From positions 1 through 9,311 of the forward strand of contig DATDGG010000448.1 in the NCBI GenBank assembly GCA_036522235.1: a stretch of 9,311 bases of DNA, given 5' to 3'. Positions 7,568-9,311 of the stretch are shown piece by piece; positions within the stretch are counted from its first letter, which is position 1; every line of letters starts with the position of its first letter. The stretch is from VAZQ01 sp036522235. Its GTDB lineage: Bacteria > Pseudomonadota > Alphaproteobacteria > Rhizobiales > Xanthobacteraceae. Below the pieces are notes generated by a model, which worked only from the letters and a program-made list of their open reading frames with translations, did not search any database and was not told where the DNA came from. A program made the position numbers and the translations under genes.

Positions 7568-8527
7568 ATGCTGCAGAAGCCCCATTGTCAGGTCATTGCA
7601 ATCGAGGAGCACTATTACGACCGTGAGCTGGTCAAGCATTTCGGCACCGTCGAGCCCAATCCCGCGGTCGTCGACCGCATGTTCGAGTTCGGCGAGCGGC
7701 GCCTCAAGGAGATGGACGAGGCCGGCATCGACATCCAGGTGCTCTCGCACGGCGCGCCGTCGGCGCAGCGGCTTACCGGCGACGGCGCGCTCGCGATCGC
7801 GCAGGGCGTGAACGATCGGCTGGCTGCGGTGGTGGCGGCGCGGCCCGATCGCTTCGCTGCCTTCGGGGCGCTGCCGACCTGTGATCCGAAAGGGGCGGCC
7901 GACGAGCTCGAGCGCACCGTCAATAAGCACGGCTTCAAGGGCGCCATGATCCACGGGCTCGCCAACGACATGTTCGTCGACGACAAGCGGTTCTGGCCGA
8001 TCTTCGAGCGCGCGCAGCGCCTCGACGTGCCGATCTATCTGCACCCGTCGATCCCGCACAAGGCGGTGATGGAGGCCTATTACAAGGACTATGTGAAGGA
8101 CTATCCGCTGGTGATCCGCGCCGCCTGGGGCTTCACGGTCGAGACCGCGACGCAAGCGATCCGCATGGTGCTGAGCGGCGTGTTCGAGGCCTATCCGGGG
8201 CTCAAGATCATCATCGGGCACCTGGGCGAGATGCTGCCGTTCCAGGTCTGGCGCATCGATCAGGCGCTGTCGCGGCCGGGGCAGAAATCGATCAGCTTTC
8301 GCGACGTGTTCTGCGGCAATTTTCACATCACCACCAGCGGCAACTTCTCCGACCCGGCGCTGATGTGCTGCGTGCAGGAAATGGGCGTCGACCGCATCAT
8401 GTTCGCGGTCGATTGGCCGTTCGTCGCCAATGCGCCGGCCACCAAATGGATGCAGTCGGTGCCGCTGTGCGACGAGGACAAGATCAAGATTCTCAGCGGC
8501 AACGCCAAGCGGCTGTTGCGCATGTAG
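7568..8527 (+). CDS. Amidohydrolase-2 family protein, gamma-resorcylate-decarboxylase-like
   Basis: The 319-residue protein belongs to the amidohydrolase-related ACMSD/2,3-DHB and gamma-resorcylate decarboxylase group, metal-dependent TIM-barrel carbon-carbon lyases of the cytoplasm. Residues matching the known decarboxylase sites are visible: Glu13 and His15 in AIEEH, His159 in PIYLHPSIP, His218 and Glu221 in GHLGEMLP, and Asp282 in FAVDWPF. Other shared wording is VLSHGAP (58-64), ARPDRFAAFGALP (91-103) and NFHITTSGNF (251-260). These contacts suggest a non-oxidative decarboxylase or a hydrolase acting on an aromatic or cyclic acid. The exact substrate cannot be told. GAGGGA at 7552-7557 lies 10 bases before ATG. 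The gene stands alone on this strand. The next gene converges, with only 2 bases between stops. Co-location with a Bug receptor and a flavin monooxygenase hints at organic-acid catabolism. Confidence 0.92.
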   Translation: MLQKPHCQVIAIEEHYYDRELVKHFGTVEPNPAVVDRMFEFGERRLKEMDEAGIDIQVLSHGAPSAQRLTGDGALAIAQGVNDRLAAVVAARPDRFAAFGALPTCDPKGAADELERTVNKHGFKGAMIHGLANDMFVDDKRFWPIFERAQRLDVPIYLHPSIPHKAVMEAYYKDYVKDYPLVIRAAWGFTVETATQAIRMVLSGVFEAYPGLKIIIGHLGEMLPFQVWRIDQALSRPGQKSISFRDVFCGNFHITTSGNFSDPALMCCVQEMGVDRIMFAVDWPFVANAPATKWMQSVPLCDEDKIKILSGNAKRLLRM

Positions 8528-8529
8528 GC

Positions 8530-9225
8530 TCAGCGGTTGGCGGCCCGCTTCGCCGGCGTGACGGCGCCGAATTGACCGTCGAAGCCGGGCCACGGCGTGT
8601 TCGGCCAGGACGAATTCGGCCACGGCTGCGAGTTGGCGGCGACGGCGCGCCGGAAGTGGGTGTGCGCGAAGCGTTTGCGGAACTGCGGCTTCGGGCGCGG
8701 CCGCGGCGCGGGCGGCGCCCAAGGATCGGCGGCTTGCGCCGGTGGCCGCGCCTCGATCGGCGTTTGCATTGGTTGCGAGGGGTCTGCCGCGGACGTGCTC
8801 GCGAGGCGATCCGCGGGTGGTGCGCCCGCTCCGTCCGCCGCCGGCGGTTCCGGCGGTGCTGCCCCGGCTTCTACAGGTCCCGAAGGCCCGGGCCTGGCGG
8901 GTGCCATTGCCAGCATCTTGGCCGTGCGCGCAGCGTCGATCTCCTTGTCGTCGGCAGCGTCCGCGGCGGGCGGATTTGCCGGGGTGCTCGCGGTCCGTTC
9001 CGGGGGTTCTGCGGTCGCCTCGACCCGTGGAATTCGCGCGCCGTCGGGATCGTAGAACGCGTTCCGTGCGGCGGGTGCCGCATAGGCCAAGCTGCGCGAA
9101 TCTTCGAGCGGCCCCATATGCGCCTCGCGCGCCAATCGAACGGAGGTGACGACCCCCACGCCCGCCACCGCGAGCAGCGCGATCGCCAGGATGGCGCCAA
9201 GGGCAAATCGCAAGTCGGTGAGCAT
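8530..9225 (-). CDS. Hypothetical membrane-anchored Pro/Ala-rich protein
   Basis: The minus-strand frame encodes 231 residues, starting MLTDLRFALGAILAIALLAV. One hydrophobic helix spans about 8-28 and the short Met-Leu-Thr-Asp-Leu-Arg start is probably cytoplasmic. A modestly conserved-looking stretch follows (HMGPLEDSRSLAYAAPAARN), then a long low-complexity Pro/Ala/Glu-rich, probably extended periplasmic region. The basic segment PRPRPKPQFRKRFAHTHFRR comes next, and a Trp/Pro tail (SQPWPNSSWPNTPWPGF) is near the C-terminus. I do not recognise a functional domain. Such a layout suits a periplasm-spanning or wall-contacting anchor, but that is inference. No clear Shine-Dalgarno sequence precedes the ATG at 9225. 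A good -35/-10 pair lies upstream at 9268-9296. Stops of this gene and the amidohydrolase are 2 bases apart, tail to tail, with no visible terminator. Confidence 0.75.
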   Translation of the reverse strand: MLTDLRFALGAILAIALLAVAGVGVVTSVRLAREAHMGPLEDSRSLAYAAPAARNAFYDPDGARIPRVEATAEPPERTASTPANPPAADAADDKEIDAARTAKMLAMAPARPGPSGPVEAGAAPPEPPAADGAGAPPADRLASTSAADPSQPMQTPIEARPPAQAADPWAPPAPRPRPKPQFRKRFAHTHFRRAVAANSQPWPNSSWPNTPWPGFDGQFGAVTPAKRAANR

Positions 9226-9267
9226 GCGGTTCGGCCGTGATTCGCACGGGATGATTCGTCGACCCCA

Positions 9268-9296
9268 TGCATAACTTGAGTCGGGTCACGGACCAA
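9268..9296 (-). promoter_or_regulatory. Candidate sigma-70 promoter of the minus-strand hypothetical gene
   Basis: On the minus strand TTGGTC (9296-9291) and TATGCA (9273-9268) are separated by exactly 17 bases, giving a predicted start near 9261 and a leader of about 36 bases. The -35 box overlaps the palindrome GGACC-AAAA-GGTCC (9290-9303), which could be an operator. Confidence 0.45.
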
Positions 9297-9303
9297 AAGG
9301 TCC
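9290..9303. repeat. Short inverted repeat at the window end
   Basis: GGACC (9290-9294) and GGTCC (9299-9303) flank AAAA. The repeat overlaps the -35 box of the candidate minus-strand promoter and could serve as a regulator site or a small hairpin. The window ends too soon to tell. Confidence 0.3.
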
Positions 9304-9311
9304 TTCACGCC

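Noticed and set aside
7455..7811. 118-codon plus-strand frame starting in the tandem repeat
   Set aside because: It overlaps the amidohydrolase in a different frame, is Ser/Arg-rich, and lacks a ribosome binding site.
7493..9289. 598-codon open frame on the minus strand opposite the amidohydrolase
   Set aside because: It runs antisense to a clearly recognised enzyme, is Arg/His/Gly-rich with no family features, and its length is explained by few stop codons in GC-rich DNA.

Overview
The window is high-GC DNA from an alphaproteobacterium. It is most likely a member of Hyphomicrobiales (Rhizobiales) near Bradyrhizobiaceae/Xanthobacteraceae. Three things point there: the dnaG-rpoD gene order, a 715-residue RpoD that resembles Bradyrhizobium-type proteins in my memory of the family, and a palindromic repeat of the CCCGGAT...ATCCGGG kind that is common in these genomes. 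The taxonomic call rests on recognition and not on a database search.

Layout. (1) Positions 1-1544 hold the 3' two thirds or so of dnaG (primase), cut by the window edge. (2) Positions 1545-1951 are a gene-free stretch of 407 bases with a possible sigma-70 promoter and five successive potential stem-loops. It reads like a long structured leader of rpoD. (3) rpoD, the housekeeping sigma factor, runs 1952-4099. (4) Right after it lie remnants that look like a ParD-type antitoxin tail (4127-4261) and a ParE-type toxin head (4265-4351), both too short to be intact. (5) A membrane-anchored mono-haem cytochrome c (4461-5000) and a luciferase-like flavin monooxygenase (5031-6077) follow, 30 bases apart and probably co-transcribed. 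(6) A REP-like double palindrome (6085-6156) separates these from a Bug/TctC-type periplasmic solute-binding protein (6172-7131). (7) A small single-helix membrane protein (7186-7320, minus strand) and a near-perfect 17-bp tandem repeat (7439-7471) lie upstream of an amidohydrolase-2 family protein (7568-8527). That protein keeps the metal-binding and catalytic residues of the gamma-resorcylate decarboxylase group. (8) A convergent minus-strand gene (8530-9225) encodes a membrane-anchored Pro/Ala-rich protein of unknown function, with a good candidate promoter at 9268-9296.

How the parts fit. The left half is core replication and transcription machinery (primase and primary sigma factor). The right half is accessory: an organic-acid-binding protein, a flavin monooxygenase and a carboxylate-lyase-like enzyme. 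These would suit uptake and breakdown of an aromatic or other organic acid, but the genes are separated by a repeat, an opposite-strand small gene and separate regulatory DNA, so one shared pathway is only a hypothesis. I found no CRISPR array, rRNA, tRNA, transposase, phage gene or obviously new multi-gene system. The items most worth a second look are the tandem 17-bp repeat, the rpoD leader and the toxin-antitoxin remnant.
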